A stretch of DNA of 6,061 bases from Syntrophaceae bacterium UBA2192 (lineage in GTDB: Bacteria > Desulfobacterota > Syntrophia > Syntrophales > UBA2192). The DNA lies in contig DCVI01000084.1 in assembly GCA_002327315.1 (NCBI GenBank), positions 481 through 6,541 on the forward strand, given 5' to 3'. The notes below the pieces were generated by a model. That model had not been told where the DNA came from. It ran no database searches and saw only the letters and a list, made by a program, of their open reading frames with translations. Positions within the stretch are counted from its first letter, which is position 1, and each line of letters begins with the position of its first letter. The translations under genes were made by a program, and so were the position numbers. Below, piece by piece: positions 5,877-6,061 of the stretch.

Positions 5877-5981
5877 GGCATAAGGCATAAGGCTTATGGC
5901 TAACGGCAAGATCAGTGACGGCTCACAGGATGATTTCTGCCTTGTTGCCTTCAGCCATATGCCCTAAGCCATTAGCCATTT
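5877..5981. repeat. Pair of inverted heptad arrays (ggcNNNN x5 ... gccNNNN x5)
   Basis: On the plus strand ggc recurs exactly every 7 bases at 5877, 5884, 5891, 5898 and 5905. After a 35-base spacer, gcc recurs every 7 bases at 5947, 5954, 5961, 5968 and 5975, with an outlier at 5939. The variable four bases are A/T-rich (ataa, ataa, ttat, taac, aaga; ttca, atat, ctaa, atta, attt). The two arms have opposite polarity, each is 35 bases, and both fall on one 7-nt grid. The dyad match between arms is imperfect outside the fixed triplets. I recognise the general look of degenerate heptamer intergenic repeats but cannot name a family. Confidence 0.7.
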
Positions 5982-6015
5982 TTCATATTTTCATTGAAAT
6001 ATTCCGCCCGGGGAG

Positions 6016-6061
6016 CTAGTATCGGGCGATTGCCGATCCGGCGGCACAAGCCAGGGCGATC
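6016..6061 (-). CDS. Possible 3' end of an unidentified gene at the right edge
   Basis: A minus-strand frame enters from the right edge and stops at TAG (6018-6016) after 14 codons reading IALACAAGSAIARY. The small-residue-rich sequence looks protein-like but is too short to identify, and a second minus frame is also open here (to a stop near 5974). It could be the end of an upstream gene or chance. It does not look like the end of an ATP synthase a subunit. Confidence 0.2.
   Translation of the reverse strand, partial: IALACAAGSAIARY

Larger units (their letters stand above)
5602..6015. other. Non-coding region upstream of atpE
   Basis: These 414 bases hold no credible gene. They contain a weak promoter candidate near atpE, a 9-bp hairpin with one G-T pair (5834-5856), a short GAAAG/CTTTC dyad, two similar AACGTTT-containing stretches (5751-5760 and 5821-5831), and the inverted heptad arrays at 5877-5981. 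A 63-codon minus-strand frame (5690-5881) starts inside the heptad array, has no ribosome site and no recognisable features, so it is left out. Confidence 0.65.

Noticed and set aside
5690..5881. Minus-strand 63-codon frame upstream of atpE
   Set aside because: It starts inside the heptad array, has no ribosome site, an Arg/Lys/Phe-rich random-looking composition and no recognisable domain.
5877..5981. CRISPR array
   Set aside because: The units are 7 bases long with a fixed triplet only; there are no 20-40 base repeats or unique spacers, and no cas genes.
6001..6061. tRNA-like fold at the right edge
   Set aside because: Short GC complementary pieces are present, but no T-loop consensus (GGTTCGAATCC-like) or CCA end was found.

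Overview
The window looks like a chromosomal stretch of a GC-rich Gram-negative bacterium, most likely a deltaproteobacterium (Syntrophales/Syntrophus-like). That placement is inferred from the protein sequences and from the gene pairing yqeY-dnaG-rpoD. No search was run, so it is tentative. All recognisable genes lie on the minus strand and are transcribed from right to left.

Left part (1-3653): a macromolecular-synthesis cluster, yqeY -> dnaG -> rpoD. A consensus-like sigma70 promoter (TTGACA-16-TATAAA) precedes yqeY, with a roughly 107-nt leader carrying two small hairpins. A second promoter (TTTACA-16-TATATT) lies between yqeY and dnaG, directly downstream of an A-tract. dnaG, the replication primase, starts at TTG with almost no Shine-Dalgarno sequence. 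It overlaps by 26 nt the start of rpoD, the primary sigma factor, which runs off the left edge after 386 codons (regions 1.1 and 1.2, the non-conserved region and the start of 2.1). rpsU, the usual first gene of this operon in many proteobacteria, is absent here.

Middle (3512-3877): a non-coding stretch with the yqeY promoter and leader, a palindromic intergenic repeat of a type scattered in many genomes, and a strong intrinsic terminator for the genes to its right.

Right part (3878-6061): a probable two-gene unit, atpE -> dCache protein. atpE encodes the F0 ATP synthase c subunit with an N-terminal signal-peptide-like extension. The second gene, 41 nt downstream, encodes a membrane-anchored double-Cache sensor protein with no recognisable output domain, only a HAMP-like stub and a very acidic tail. 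Upstream of atpE are about 414 non-coding bases with hairpins and an unusual pair of heptad arrays: five ggcNNNN units and five gccNNNN units in inverted orientation on one 7-nt grid. At the extreme right edge there may be the last 14 codons of another minus-strand gene.

Most of the window is ordinary housekeeping. The items most worth a second look are the pairing of atpE with a solo dCache protein, the heptad arrays, the mixed ion-site residues of the c subunit and the TTG start of dnaG.
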